DNA of 64,000 nt, taken from NCBI GenBank assembly GCA_973895155.1, contig OZ316895.1, forward strand, positions 16,926,001 through 16,990,000. Direction: 5' to 3'. The DNA comes from Marsupella aquatica. Its lineage: Eukaryota; Marchantiophyta. Within the stretch, counting starts at the first letter, position 1. Each line of letters starts with the position of its first letter. Made by a program: the position numbers and the translations under genes. The notes beneath the pieces are model-generated. The model did not search any database and was not told the DNA's origin. It saw only the letters and a program-made list of their open reading frames with translations. Positions 22,641 through 34,539 of this stretch are shown piece by piece.

Positions 22641-24229
22641 ACAGGTCATGACCTGCTGTGTAGAGGGAAGCCCTAAGATTGTATTGCCTTGAGCTTGTTG
22701 AGGCCCTACATCCTATAGCCTTGAGCTTGTAGCAAGATTGGCCCTCAACAGCCACTGGGTCAAAATTCTCCTTTGCCTTAGGTTGAAGTAGCAAGATGGA
22801 TCCGCAATAGCTATGACACAGATTTTGGGTCAAAATTCAAATACAATCTGTAAGAGTGGTGTTTGGAACAGGATAGTGGCCAAATAAAAGTAAAACTGAC
22901 ATCATGCAAAGACATGGTAGCACTGGACAACATGTAAGACAATCCATGATGGAACATTCAATATCTAAAGAAAACATGTTCCATAGAGGGCACATTCAAG
23001 TTAAATGAGGAAATTTGTGGGAGAAAATGATGATAGGAATGTAGAATTAATGCACAAATTCAGATGTGGAGGGGGACTCAGCTTTGAGGAGGGAATAATA
23101 CTGGGTACTTTTAGGGTTAAGTAACTTCTCAGAAGATTGTACTCACTGAATATGTAGTCACTCTTTAGTATACATCAAATTGACAGAAGAGCAGTGCAGC
23201 ACATAGCATTTTATGGTCACTTTAAGGTTAGACTGGTCTTCAATTCAGGTTCCTTGAGAAATGTGCTCGGGGATTCTATCTCATTAGAAACTAACCTTAT
23301 GAATATACTCCTCCAAGGCTAATATGTTTGCCAGCGCTATAGCTGGATGTTCAGGATGTTGTCAGTACACATGGAAAAATAAGTTGTGTCGATGTTTGAC
23401 AACTTCAACTTAATGTTAAGGTTGGTCACTCATCCCTTTATGGGATATATAGTCTCCCATTACGGGCTCACATGTCAGAATAATTTGTGTCAATGTTTTG
23501 ATGACTTTAACATGGCAAAATAAGTAGTGTCAATGACAACTTTAATGTAATGCTAAGGTTGGTCACTCATCCCTTTCTGGGATTTATAGTCTCTCATATT
23601 TGGTCTCCCTGCATTGACCCTGGGAACACTGAGTCTATCTGTCCAGGTTTCTCACACTGGGTCCATCTATGGCCCGTATAGAGATCAGGAACCAGATTGA
23701 ATGGGTTTAGACCTGGCTTTTTTAATTGTGTTTACTGGGTTTGATCAACACCTAACACCTGGTTACACTAATTAAACCCACTAGGGCTGGAGATGCTCGA
23801 AGGTTTACTCATTTTCAGCATGATTATGATCAACTGGTCACCGTGTCACGTCATCCCCTCCATTTATGTACAACTCTCGTGCGTTCTCATAATTGCGTTT
23901 TTGAAATGGGAAACAGGCAAACAGCCCTCGTTGGCTCGTTGGTTCATTTATTGTTTCGGCATAGGTGACCATAAAATAACGTGTTGCTCGTTGGTCCATT
24001 ATTGCTCCAGCCCAGGCGACCATAACATGTTGCCACAATCATGATCAAGCCATTCCGGCATCCGAAACCTCCTTGCCTGTCTGCCTGTGAACTTTGTTGA
24101 CATCATCGTGTCCCAATTCAACGTTTCCAGTGATCGTTTACTTCACCTGAAACCTTCCATACTTCTCAATTTCCCGAATCGAAACCTTCCATACTTCCCA
24201 ATTTTGGAATCAAATCTCCTCTCGATCGA
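22641..24229. repeat. Anonymous AT-rich region with a 137-bp direct repeat
   Basis: GGTTGGTCACTCATCCCTTT plus flanking bases occurs at about 23420 and 23558, with TGGGAT and ATAGTCTC following in both. A smaller duplication ending in GACCATAA lies near 23930-24030. No gene is visible. Confidence 0.55.
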
Positions 24230-25845
24230 ACCTGCAGGATGTCCTTCTGTGACAGCGGGCTGAGCAGCTTCGATATTCGGATATGTGCATCTAGTTGTTT
24301 CATGCGCCACCTGTGGAACGAGGAAGGGATGGAGATAGTCGCTCACTTGGATGGCGACATCCAAAAGGAAATCTGCTGGGTTCATTGCTAGCAAAAGCTG
24401 AAGTCTGGTGGAATCGAAATACTCCATGCATTCCGTCGCTTCACCAGAACTTACTGGGGAACCCTGTTACAGTTTTGTCGAACATGTAGGGTACTCTGCT
24501 GGAAGGTTGCTGGATGGTTGTTACTTGTTACCAAAGTTCGCCCTGCCTGTACGCTGCCATCATCGAGAGGTGAGAAGTATCTTCTTCGGTACTTGATCAT
24601 CTCATCTCTGTCATGCAGCACATGACAAGGCCCATAAGGGTCGAACATTTAAAAACCGGGTAAAAAACTGACGTTTCACTACTAGATTGCTATTGGGAAA
24701 CCAGAGAGGTCAATTGAATGATGAATGAATGGACGGAATTCATTATCCACAGGGACCTAGAAAGGAACATAGGGCCACGGAGAGATAGCTTGAGAGGTGC
24801 ATACGAGGAGTTAAGGAGGCTCTCAACACGCTCGAGGGCAAATTCCACTCTTTCCGACCTTCAACAGCCATCCCAGAAAAGTCATCAACGCCCGAATCGA
24901 AGGAGAAGCTCGAAAGACTGTCAATGAGAAGGATCGGTAATGTGGGACAAAGTTGTCTTGAAACTTTGTGACTGGGTACTCAAGATCTTCCATGATGATG
25001 GAAAGTCAACCAACACTTCTCAACCGGAAATAAGCAAGATTTTATGTTAAGCTGCGTCAAAATGAACTGTTTGTTATAACCCCTCAGCTACTGATCACGA
25101 TGAACGGTAGGGAGTGTCTCAAGATGAGCAAATGGGTTGGTTCAGGAAGGTGCGCGAAGAAAAGCTTCATTCAGTTCAGCTGCACAATCTCCTTGGCAGA
25201 AGAACTTCCCGAAAGGCTAGCGACCAATTAAGACCATTTTTAACCGATTCTATAGACAACATATTCAAAACTCCCGACAGTAGACCCGTTCAACCTGAGT
25301 TATCCATCTCTTAAGTAGATCAACCCTTGTGCGAAGTCTTTGCAGCGGTTGGCAGTAGGCTACGTCGTTGTAGGTGATGCTGCTACCAGACGGAATGCAT
25401 GGTCTACTCAGTCTCGCCCTCCGAAGAGATTGAGGGATGGCGTCATTCCTATTTCAAGATTAGAATCATAATCTTCAGAACTATAGTACAAGGCAATGGA
25501 CAACCTATTCACGGCAGCCTACCGAACAGCCAGCTTATGTTGCAAATGCCTTCCAGGGCTGCATCACACAAACTATATAAAATCTCACGGCTGCCGGAAG
25601 GACCCATGAGTACCAGCATTTCTCCCGGGAAGGCAGTCCCTGTGATTCTATGAGTGATCCCTTTCTCGACCATATTTTTGTGCCCAAACGAAAAGCAGGA
25701 ACCGTGTGTCGCAGTCGGATCAACAAAAGCAGGAACCTTCACTGAATATCTGACATCCACATACTGTCCGAGATCTCCACCTTCTTGTCAGGAGCAATTA
25801 TTTCCCGGATGTCATCTAGATCCATAATCGAAATCAAGATGTGCA
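24230..25845 (-). pseudogene. Truncated ABCG half-transporter pseudogene
   Basis: This is a decayed partial copy of the ABCG gene at 35630-40644. Part of intron 2 and exon 3 match at about 25540-25845, exon 4 at about 25330-25470 and exon 7 at about 24230-24560, in the same order and strand. Exon 3 still reads RITGTAFPGEM and LMGPSGS, but the splice junction completing Walker A is altered. Exons 5-6 (signature, Walker B) and 8-11 (the membrane domain) are absent. Exon 7 still reads [18 protein letters not shown] and EAAQPAV. It cannot make a functional transporter. Introns are partly preserved, so it arose by DNA duplication, not retroposition. Confidence 0.88.
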
Positions 25846-26359
25846 GCATTGCAAAGAATATTCAATATACAAGCTTTCTTCTTATGACGTCTTTCATTTA
25901 GTACTAATCGCATGTCGCCCAGCAAAGAAGGTTAGCTTTATAATTCGTGTACATAATAGAAACCAACCTTCAAAACAGCTCTGCCTACTTGCTCTACTAT
26001 TGTCTGCCCTCTGAAGCACTCAGATAGACCTCGCAAACGCGTCCACATTGGAAGGAATCTGACCTCAATTCATGGGCTATTAACGTGACTGGTGGACGCC
26101 AATCAGTGCCCACTCAAATAATCTCTGTTAAAATTCTGCAGTAACTATTTGGTATACAGCTCTTTGAGAAAGCTTGAAGGAAATGTTCCCACAGCTTTCT
26201 TATTTCCACATCGGAGTGGACAGTGGACCCAACTCATCTGAGCGATACTCATCGCGTGTTCTTTCTTCCCTATCTTATTCTGCAATGGATTGAACTTGAA
26301 AAAATGCTGCTCAGTTGCGAGGGACCAAGAATGAGATTGGGATCGGGTGACATTTATAT
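25846..26359. other. Intergenic, 3' of the phosphomannose isomerase gene
   Basis: Contains the presumed 3' UTR of the isomerase gene and the outer edge of the duplicated ABCG segment. I see nothing else. Confidence 0.4.
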
Positions 26360-27691
26360 CTACAAGAAATTGCTATTTACTCCAGCTCTATACAATCTAA
26401 TGGCATTGGGAGGCATCGCTGTTGACCCGTTTCCGTTTCCAATTCCATGCCCATTCCCATTTGCGTATCCGTTCACATCAACCCCTGTTTTGGCTGATAT
26501 TTGAAACTCCTTCCCTGCTGGCACAAAAAAACTGTCACCTTTCTTCACCACGGAAGGGCGGCCTCCTTGAGAGAAAACGACCGTGCCCTTGCCATCCGAG
26601 ACCAGGAAGATTGATGGCCCAGAGATGGCGGAAATATCTAATGAATCCCCACCCGGAACGGTTATCAAATCGACCTCGAATTCCTCGAAAGGGGGAGAAT
26701 ACCGTCTGGTGAAGAGTGAAACGGGATACCCATCCAGCAGATCTGGCAACCCCTGCTCATAAGTTAGCATGGACGAAAGAATTGCCGTGTCTCGGAACTT
26801 GGGTGTGAGCCCTGCCCGCACCACATTGTCCGATGTGGCCATGCATTCAACGCATTCCCCAGAGATATATGCGTGGGGGACGTTGGCAGCTAAGTATACG
26901 GCCTCTCCAGGTTTCAATACAATGTGATTAAGAAACAGAGAGGCCAAAACGCCAACATCGTCGGGATATTGCTTCTCCAGAATGAGGAGAAGCTCCTCCC
27001 TCGCTGAGAGCTTCCTCGAATCCTTCTCCTTTGTCAGTCGAGTAATCAGTGTGCGCACACTCTCCGCCACTGTCTGCTTGTCGAGAGTCATTAGCGTTGT
27101 GAATGATCTCTGGAGTGCAGCCTGGGATTCGGTCGTGACTCTATCAGAGGGACTCAAATTGAGCAGCTGAGTAACGTCGCTCTCCTTGAGCACGTTGCGC
27201 AGTTCAGGAACGGCTTCCAAGACCAGCTTCAATTCCTCGGAACCCATGAAGCCACACAGAGCCTCGAATTCGGTGAGGGCTAGAGCCATCTCCGGCTTGT
27301 GGTTGGCATCTTTGTAAACCTTCGGTTGCGTTTGGAACAATTCCTCCGCGAGCCGCTTGTCCGGGTGCGCCTGGATGGACAGCGCTTTGGCGATGGAGAG
27401 AACCTTGAAGAGGAACGGCAATTCCCCCCGCCATTTCTTCAGCACTGCTTCGCCCAGCGCGTCCGGGTTCTTCTGCAGCCACTCGTTGAGTAGAATGCCT
27501 TGCTCTGGGGAGCTCCCGTCCTCGAACAGGACCGATGGGGCGGACGGATGCGTCCCCATCCACAGCTCCGCGTACGGTTTGCCCTCATCGATCTCATTCC
27601 CGGATGAGAGAGTGTACAATCCCGCCACTGCACTGTCCTCTCCGATGCGCCCCCACTCATAATGCTGCACCGCGCCTTTCACTCGCAACAT
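26360..27691 (-). CDS. PMI: Mannose-6-phosphate isomerase, type I, intronless
   Basis: A single uninterrupted frame of 443 aa. The start is the first in-frame ATG (27691), giving MLRVKGAVQHYEWGRIG; the frame is open for 17 codons further without an ATG. The enzyme interconverts fructose-6-phosphate and mannose-6-phosphate, feeding GDP-mannose, ascorbate and glycan synthesis in the cytosol. The zinc ligands expected for the family are present: Gln107 and His109 in SIQAHPDK, Glu134 in NHKPEMALAL and His273 in VPHAYISGE. The active-site Arg is at 293 in VVRAGLTPK. The C-terminus LYRAGVNSNF matches plant PMI. A Gly/Asn-rich insert (about 408-423, reading like ANGNGHGIGNGNG) comes from a GGAAAC/GGAAAT hexanucleotide run and lies outside the catalytic motifs. 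The family usually has introns in angiosperms, so the lack of introns is worth noting. Confidence 0.95.
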   Translation of the reverse strand: MLRVKGAVQHYEWGRIGEDSAVAGLYTLSSGNEIDEGKPYAELWMGTHPSAPSVLFEDGSSPEQGILLNEWLQKNPDALGEAVLKKWRGELPFLFKVLSIAKALSIQAHPDKRLAEELFQTQPKVYKDANHKPEMALALTEFEALCGFMGSEELKLVLEAVPELRNVLKESDVTQLLNLSPSDRVTTESQAALQRSFTTLMTLDKQTVAESVRTLITRLTKEKDSRKLSAREELLLILEKQYPDDVGVLASLFLNHIVLKPGEAVYLAANVPHAYISGECVECMATSDNVVRAGLTPKFRDTAILSSMLTYEQGLPDLLDGYPVSLFTRRYSPPFEEFEVDLITVPGGDSLDISAISGPSIFLVSDGKGTVVFSQGGRPSVVKKGDSFFVPAGKEFQISAKTGVDVNGYANGNGHGIGNGNGSTAMPPNAIRLYRAGVNSNFL

Positions 27692-28480
27692 CGCACCGCC
27701 CAAGACACTTCCCTGTTGTTCGGCAGCAAGCAATTCCGCCAATGCACAACGTTTTCAGGACCGAACCAGAGACGACGACCGTGGAGCAAAACAAACATTC
27801 ACAGAACCTGAACTCGTACACAGAACGGTCCATCCATCATGCGTGTTCATCAATTCGCTCCATGCTAAAGCTGATAAATGCTACTTCCAAGCAAAGGCAC
27901 CGCGTCAGCCGTGACAGGCGGCCCAGATCGAGCAGAGAGCAGAGGCTGGATCACCATAGGACGCAAATTCGATCAAGAATGAGCTTCAATCACAAACCTT
28001 TCAGCAAACGTGCTCCGCGATCCGAAATGCTGCAAAACTCCGTCGCGCGGAGGAAGAAGGTCCTCTGTTTCGGTCAAGCGAATCAGCGAAAGAACGAGGT
28101 GCGATGCAATTCAGAGGTAAGGTCATGCGACGCCAGATTGGAAGCACAACACGGAGGAGGACGAGAATAATGCCGCAGCAGCAGAGTCGAGGCCTTCCTG
28201 ATGAGATGCAGCCACGCCTGCCTGCTTGCCTGCCTGCTTGCCTGCCTGCCTTTTGGCCCGGCTGGGTCGTTGCTTGCCGTGCGGGATCGCATGCGCAGCC
28301 CACCATAGCACCGCTTTTGGTCAATTGGGGCGGCATAGCTTCCACGATTCGCTCGTTCTCTTTCTCCTTTCGTTCGTGCTTGACAGTTTCGATTCGCATC
28401 GGTGGTCTGCTTCCAGTTGACACTTTTGGAAATCTCCATAAATGCTGCTGCCTTGCCTTTTTCAACGGCTGCCTAACTTA
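27692..28480 (-). promoter_or_regulatory. Isomerase 5' flank with a CCTG microsatellite
   Basis: GC-richer sequence upstream of the isomerase start codon, probably promoter and leader. A CCTG/CTTG tetranucleotide run occupies 28216-28250. Open frames on both strands here are products of the simple repeat and base composition. Confidence 0.4.
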
Positions 28481-28484
28481 ATTA

Positions 28485-29795
28485 GTACCCAGGTTAGCTT
28501 AATTAACAAACAAATACTTACTTAGGGAGGCTTTACAAGAACTTAGGGGTTTAACTATTACGGGGACTCAAATATTGGTCCGGGAGAGTTTTGCAGCCGC
28601 CCGAATTAGGTTCGGGTGGACACAGCCTGAAAATGTGTGGGAGACCGTTAGGCTAGCCCGCACACTCCGACTGCGGCATTTCGGAAACACCCGGGGACAG
28701 ACTTGGCTGAACAGACACTAAGTATGGGCTAGGTTTGACCTAGCTAGGGCCAGGCTTGTAACTACGCAGGGCTTCGTTTCTCTGTGTGCTAACAAATGTC
28801 ATCACCGGAGTGCGTCAAAAATGCCCCCGGGAGTCTCACATTATGGACGTAAACAAATTACGGTGACAAATATTCTTTCCCCCGTTTCATCACCAGAGTG
28901 CGTCAAAAATGCCCACGGGAGTCTCACATTATGGACGTAAAAAAATTGCAGTGACAAAGATTCTTTCCCCCGTTATACTCGCCCACCGGCAACAATAACC
29001 TCCTAGGAATACACATGACGGCCCCATATTTGAGACCCCCTATTTAGGTTGGCTTAATTAACAAATACTTACTTCGGGGGGCTTTACAAGAACTTGGGGG
29101 TTTAACTATTTTTTTCTATGTGTGAGATGTGATCCTAACCATTCATGTGTGAGATGCAATCCTAGCCATTCATATGTGGGAACAGGCTACACTTCACTTT
29201 ACATGAACTTGGGGGCACAATCATGCAACACCATTACCTAACCTAGTCATCTCACTAGGTCCCTCGTGGGTTGTCCCCTTTTTGCTTATCTGTGCATGTT
29301 TTTGAGGCAAAAACTTAGACCTCCTCTTGAGGGTGGCTTTACAAGAACTTGGGGGTAGCAGTTCTTTTTTTCTATGTGTGAGATGCAATCCAAACCATCA
29401 TATGTGGGAACAGGTCACACTTCACTTTACATGAAGCAATCTTGGGGGCACAATCAAACAAAACCATTACCTAACCCTAGTTATCTGTCACTAGGCCCCT
29501 TGTGGGTCCCTTTACTTTCCCTGATATGTCCATGCTTTTTTGTCAAAAACTTAGACCCCCTAAGGTGGTCTAGAAAATTGGAACAAACTTGTCACTTCTT
29601 TTCAATTGCAATTATTATTTCCAGACCTGACAGGTTGTGTTTTTTTTTTCGGTGATGACATTTATTTTTTTGGTGACCTGACAGGTTTTGGCTCAAGCAT
29701 TTTAACTTTTGTGTGTGGAAGTGGCCATCAGTTTTGCTTTGGATAGAGAGTCAATGAAGGGTCCCACCGTCTTGTAAAGCCCCCCTTAATGAAAT
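28485..29795. mobile_element. Nested repeat block with GGCTTTACAAGAACTT ends
   Basis: GGCTTTACAAGAACTT with flanking G-runs occurs in direct orientation near 28531, 29080 and 29335, and inverted as TCTTGTAAAGCCCCCC near 29770. An 88-bp exact-period tandem duplication is at 28800-28887 and 28888-28975. A roughly 200-bp direct repeat, starting CTATGTGTGAGATG, is at about 29116-29320 and 29370-29562. The inverted outer copies suggest the remains of a terminal-inverted-repeat element that has duplicated internally. No transposase frame is present. Confidence 0.6.
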
Positions 29796-31221
29796 TTGAA
29801 ATTTGGTATCTTGGACCAAATTTTTGGTATTGTTTGCAATACTTGGAAAACTTGGAATTCTCTAAAGAGTAGCCTAGCCTGAGTGCCAGTTCTTAGAAAA
29901 TAGATGGAGGTGAGTGTATTCAAGCCCATCATTTGAAAGTAAATGGAAGTGAGTATGTTGAAGCCAACATGAGTGTCCGTTCCTTGAAGGCATTGAAGGA
30001 TGATCTTGAAGCCCATTGCTCCATTTTCAGAGATTCACCTTTCCCCCATCTTTGTTTTCCAGCCCAACTTCAGTTTTGCCCCTGAGTCATGGTGTGCAGA
30101 CTTCACTCTAGACAATTAAGAAAGATAAATTTGATTGGATGTATATGGCTAACATATCAAAATTTCAAAATTAGAAAAGAAAATCTACATATAGTTGATG
30201 ACATGGTGCTATAATTTGAAAGGAACAAATATAAAGTTTCTCCCTAGGGCATGCTCTACCTGATAGTCCCTAGCATGTTACTTGTCCAGGGGAGCCTAAA
30301 GTCCATAGTAGCCAAAGAGTTTTGTTTTAAATTCCCTTGGTATTCCTTTGTCCATAGTACCCTAAGGGTTTCTTATGTTCACTTGGTATTCCGTTCTTTG
30401 TTCCTCTATTCATAGTATTGGTATTCCGCTCTTGATAGTACCCAAAAGTTTCTTACGTTGTTATTGAACAAATGAAAGACACTGGACTGGAAACAGTGAC
30501 TTTCCGCCTAACTGTGGGTTCAATTCATTTTTGACATGGAGCTAAAATGCCGAGGTCAATCTAATCGGTGTGTCAATGCGATATTTTGCAACTTAGTTTT
30601 TTTCAATCACTTTAATTTAATGCTACTAATCAGGACATTGACCAAACATCATTGAGGAGAGCAAAATCCTAAGCTCTTTCCAAACGTCATCATCAATACA
30701 ACAGACTATCTTAAGAGGTATGCCCTACTTGATGGAATGACTTGCAAAACTAGTGAATTAGAGAGAAGTGGTGGTAAGAAACCAAACCCCCATTCCTTGA
30801 TCAAAACAGGAAACTGGTCTGAAGCATTCACACTGTGTGAGGTGTGGGGTGAGCATGGATCAAAGGCATGCTTTCATGGGCTATATCACTTTCCTATCAT
30901 TACATTGCTTATGTCATATACTTTCTCACTTTCCAATTCCCTTGTTCAACTTTTAATTATTTTGTCACTAAAGATGTTCAAATTGATAAAACTGCTATGG
31001 GTTTTTTCTGTATTTACAAATATGTCATAGGGTTATAGTGCCTAGGAAAGGCTTGTGGTCTGCAGGATTTTGGGTGACAGGGTCAGGAGGCCAGAAAAAA
31101 GCTTATGGGCTGCGGGAAAATGCTGCGGCTAACTCTTGTAGGGCAGGGCTAGGGTATGCTCACATCCTGTCCAAATATTAATGGGTGTCCATAGTTGGGT
31201 GATAGGACCAGCTTTCACACC
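29796..31221. other. Gene-free stretch
   Basis: I see no gene or strong repeat. Small local duplications occur near 29890-29960 (a segment with GGAAGTGAGTATGTTGAAGCC-like copies). Open frames such as 30737-31030 have no recognisable features. Confidence 0.4.
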
Positions 31222-32650
31222 TCCTATTCCTCTAATGTTCTTGCTGGTGTTACTTTAAATGTATCAATGTCATCCTAATGACAATGTATTTTTGGAAAGA
31301 TTGTGTGCAGGCTTAAAAATAGTACCAGTGGAAACGGTATGGAATGGAGCTCCCATGCAAAGCTTCCATTTCATTTCATGCATGGCTCAAAAATAGTGGC
31401 TTTCTGTAACCTACACGCTCAACCAGCTCTCCATAAGATAGACGGCCAGCAGGGCACTCTTGATTGTTAGGGTTTTATAGTGACTGTGGGATTCTCGCTC
31501 TCTCCTCTAAAGCCCTCACTAGTATCACTCAAAATCAATATTATCCTGGTGAAAATGTACATTTGGATGTTCTCAGGCAAGCTTAGAAATACTATATGTG
31601 CAAAAGATTATGGAATGGAGATCCCGTCCAAACTATAGCTCAGTAACAGATTGAGTGTGGTTTCCTGCGTTATTAGTGTTGCTTCATGACTGTAGGATCC
31701 TCGCCCTTCCCTCCTCTGCCCAAGGTATTGTATAATGCTAGCAAACAAGACTTTCATAGCGAGGAGAGTGGCACTAAAGGTTTTAATTCTTTTGCTTTTT
31801 TCTGCCTTTTACATTTTGTGTGCTTTTTTATCACTCCAGATGGCTAGCCAGTTTGATAGCAAAAAGAGGAGTTCAAAAAATGTATATTATCAACCAGGTT
31901 CTTGCTAGCTAGGCAGTTGGATATAGAAAACTTAGAGTTCATGTGAAGAAATTTTTTATTGTTTCCTCACATGCTACAATGATAGTGTAGATTTGGAAAG
32001 ATCTCACAGATGCTTAGAAATACTAGGTGCGTGAAGGTTTGGAATGGAAATCCCATCCAAGCTTTTAGTTAGATAACATATACTATTCACTTTGGTGCTT
32101 GAGTGGGTCTCTGTAAGTGTTGGATCAGTGCTAATTAAGATCGATGGCTGGCTGGGCACACATGATTGTTCGTCTTTTATCCTTAAACCACCACTGGCCA
32201 TATAAAAGGGAGAAGTTTCCAATATGTTTTTCCCTTTTCATATTCTTCTCCTCTACAGTTAGACTTTGTTCCACAATTTTCCATAATTTCAGGAAAAAGT
32301 ATTAAAAATGTTGAAATCTGTGTAACCATGTTTTTGTTTTTGTCATAGCTAGTGGCTGTTTAAGATTCTTACCCCTTCCTCTAAGGCTCTCACAAGTATT
32401 ACTCAAAATCCATGTTACACTCGTTTACATTTGGAACGATCTCATGCAGGCTTAGAAATACTATGTGTGCGAAAGGTTTGGATGGATATCCCATCCAAGC
32501 CTATACAGTAGCTTGATAATAGTTACAATTCAGTTTCGTGCTTGAGTGAGTTTCTGGAAGCGTTGGATGAGCACTCATTAAGATCGACGGCCGGCCGGGC
32601 AAACGTGATTTAGGGTTTCTCAGCGACTATACGATCCTTCTCTCTCTCAC
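31222..32650 (+). repeat. Four tandem copies of the RPS29 upstream region
   Basis: Four diverged copies of one 270-440 bp unit lead up to the RPS29 gene. The anchor GCTTAGAAATACTA, or a variant, starts at 31311, 31581, 32012 and 32450. Each copy follows the same order: CTCAAAATC and ATTTGGA segments, the anchor, GGAATGGA with CCCATCCAAGC, a GATCGACGGCC(G/A)GC-type block, and finally a telo-box or its remnant. The telo-box survives in the first copy (31467-31476) and in the gene-proximal copy (32609-32618), and is lost in the third. The last copy runs straight into the RPS29 leader. Confidence 0.85.
32609..32618 (+). promoter_or_regulatory. Telo-box in the RPS29 promoter
   Basis: TTTAGGGTTT lies about 155 bp upstream of the start codon, just before a CT-rich leader. 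Telo-boxes (AAACCCTAA) are a known feature of plant ribosomal-protein promoters, where they act with site II elements. Confidence 0.7.
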
Positions 32651-32772
32651 AATCCTTCTCTTTTCAGACGCGCATCGACATTCTTTCTCTTCGTCTCTCT
32701 CTCTCTTCGGCCGTCGTGTGCGATTCTCCGCTCTCTCTCGTCCCGGACGATTTGCTGCTGCAGATTTCAACC

Positions 32773-33242
32773 ATGGGGCACGCCGCTGTGTGGAATTCGC
32801 ATCCGAAGAAGTTCGGCCCCGGCTCACGAACATGGTGGGTAGTTTCGTCTCGTTTTGTCCTGTCCCGGATCGATGTGGTGATGTTTCTCTTCGGAAGGTT
32901 TTTTTCTCTTTGGTTGTCTGCTGAACTTGTGATTCCGTGTGCATGACTTTCGTTTGGACGACTACAGCCGGGTCTGCGGTAACGGACACGGGTTGATCAG
33001 GAAATATGGCATCAACACCTGCCGACAATGCTTCAGGATATATGCCAAGGATATTGGCTTCGTAAAGGTGAGAATTGTGGGAAATGAATGTTGTTCTTTT
33101 GGGCTGTGCCTTTGTTGTTTTTCCCGATAAGCAGTTCATAGAGTGAGATGCCTGTACCAGTGGTCAGACTGGGAGCACGTTCGGGAAGGTTGACGACACT
33201 CTTTCTTATCATATGAAACCGTTGTCTCTGCAGTACCGTTAA
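32773..33242 (+). CDS. RPS29: 40S ribosomal protein S29 (uS14)
   Basis: Three exons, 32773-32834, 32968-33067 and 33234-33242, give 56 aa, the usual length for the family. The last exon encodes only Tyr-Arg and the stop. The protein begins [20 protein letters not shown]. It keeps the zinc-binding CRVC and CRQC pairs around [11 protein letters not shown], and ends DIGFVKYR. It belongs to the head of the small ribosomal subunit near the mRNA path. The TG|C split codon at the first junction restores the first zinc cysteine. The leader is CT-rich and follows a telo-box, as expected for a ribosomal-protein gene. The promoter region is amplified upstream. Confidence 0.97.
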
Positions 33243-34539
33243 ATATGGCCAGTGAAGGTGGTGAGCGGGGTTGGTACCCTTGTCACGAGACCCATGGTGT
33301 CCGAATATGTACTATCAGTTTTGAAAGGAAGGCATTACACTACACTGCCCTCTAATCTAGGTTTCGAAGGATCTTTGGAAAAATGCTGTAAATTACGCAG
33401 CAGTGAACTCATGTACTTTCGCTTCGCGAGAGCTAACTAATTTTGAAAGTCCTCTTGAAGAGCCTACGTGCAATTTTCACGATTTCCTGGCCGAATGGTT
33501 GTTGAATGTCAGCATTCCATGTCAAGTATTCCTTTTCTTGGTATGACTGGGTAAGGCGGTACTGTTCAAAGAGAGGCTCAGCTTGTATTGATGACGGGTT
33601 GCGAGATAACAGATATCGATAGTCCATATTTCCGAACTTCACCCTATAGATTCGCCCAGTATGGCTTGACGTGAATGGATTGTTAGGCGACGTCATTGAT
33701 CAATCTAGGTCAGTGGGCTTTTGATTCATATCATATCTTCTCAGGGGAATTTTTCCGTTGCACATACAGCTTTTTCAAGCCCTCTACTAGGATAAGTTAC
33801 TGTGGCTCAAGTTTGCCTGGAGGTTACCAAATTTGACTGATTGTTATTTTACAGCTGGGCTCAAATTCTATGACGTTTGTGAAATTGAAAACAATGATAG
33901 AATGAATCTGCAAGACTACTTCGGCCAAACCTGTGTAGCCTACAGAGGTGTAAGAAATTTAACGAACATTCGACTCTCAGGACCTTGGACGTGAAAATGC
34001 GAGACAAGTAGGGTGCAGGTAGTGTAGCGATCAAGAATCGAGGCGAATGACTGTGAACCTGAATACTTTACTCGTGGTTAAAGCAATCAAAGTTTCCTGT
34101 GTGAGGGACCTCGCTGCGAAGGCCCAAGTTCGAAGGAATTTGGCTGAAAAGTCCTTCCATTGTTTGAGAGTGGACTTTGTTTTGTTTGTAATAATTACTG
34201 GAAGATTGTGACATTTGGGATCGTTCGCAAGAGTTGGTAGTGAGACTGTCACCTCTGCGCGCAGCTTGTGATTGATATTGTTAACTCGTGGATAGAAACG
34301 AAGGTTTTGTTCAATATTAATGTCCACAGAGATGAAGTTTTCTGCAAAGATCCGTTTTTAAGTCAAGCATACCTAGGGGTGGACAAAGTGGCTGGATATC
34401 TGTGTTGTGGTATCCAGATTTTGGCATAGAATTATGCCGAAAAACGAAACAGTGAGACAGCGATAGTGAGTGGATTGTTTCATCGAACTGCTTCAGCTGA
34501 GAAAGACAGTGGTTTACGTTTCATACCAAGAGCCTATTT
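33243..34539. other. Intergenic, 3' of RPS29
   Basis: Holds the RPS29 3' UTR and anonymous sequence. Open frames on the minus strand (33433-33696, 34031-34327) have no recognisable domain. Confidence 0.4.

Noticed and set aside
26360-27742. Longer phosphomannose isomerase starting at 27742
   Set aside because: The codon there is TTG, and a stop lies a few codons upstream. The first ATG is at 27691 and matches the conserved start of the domain.
28001-28481. Overlapping open frames of 118-154 codons on both strands
   Set aside because: They are produced by the CCTG microsatellite and GC-rich promoter DNA. There are no domains or splice structure.
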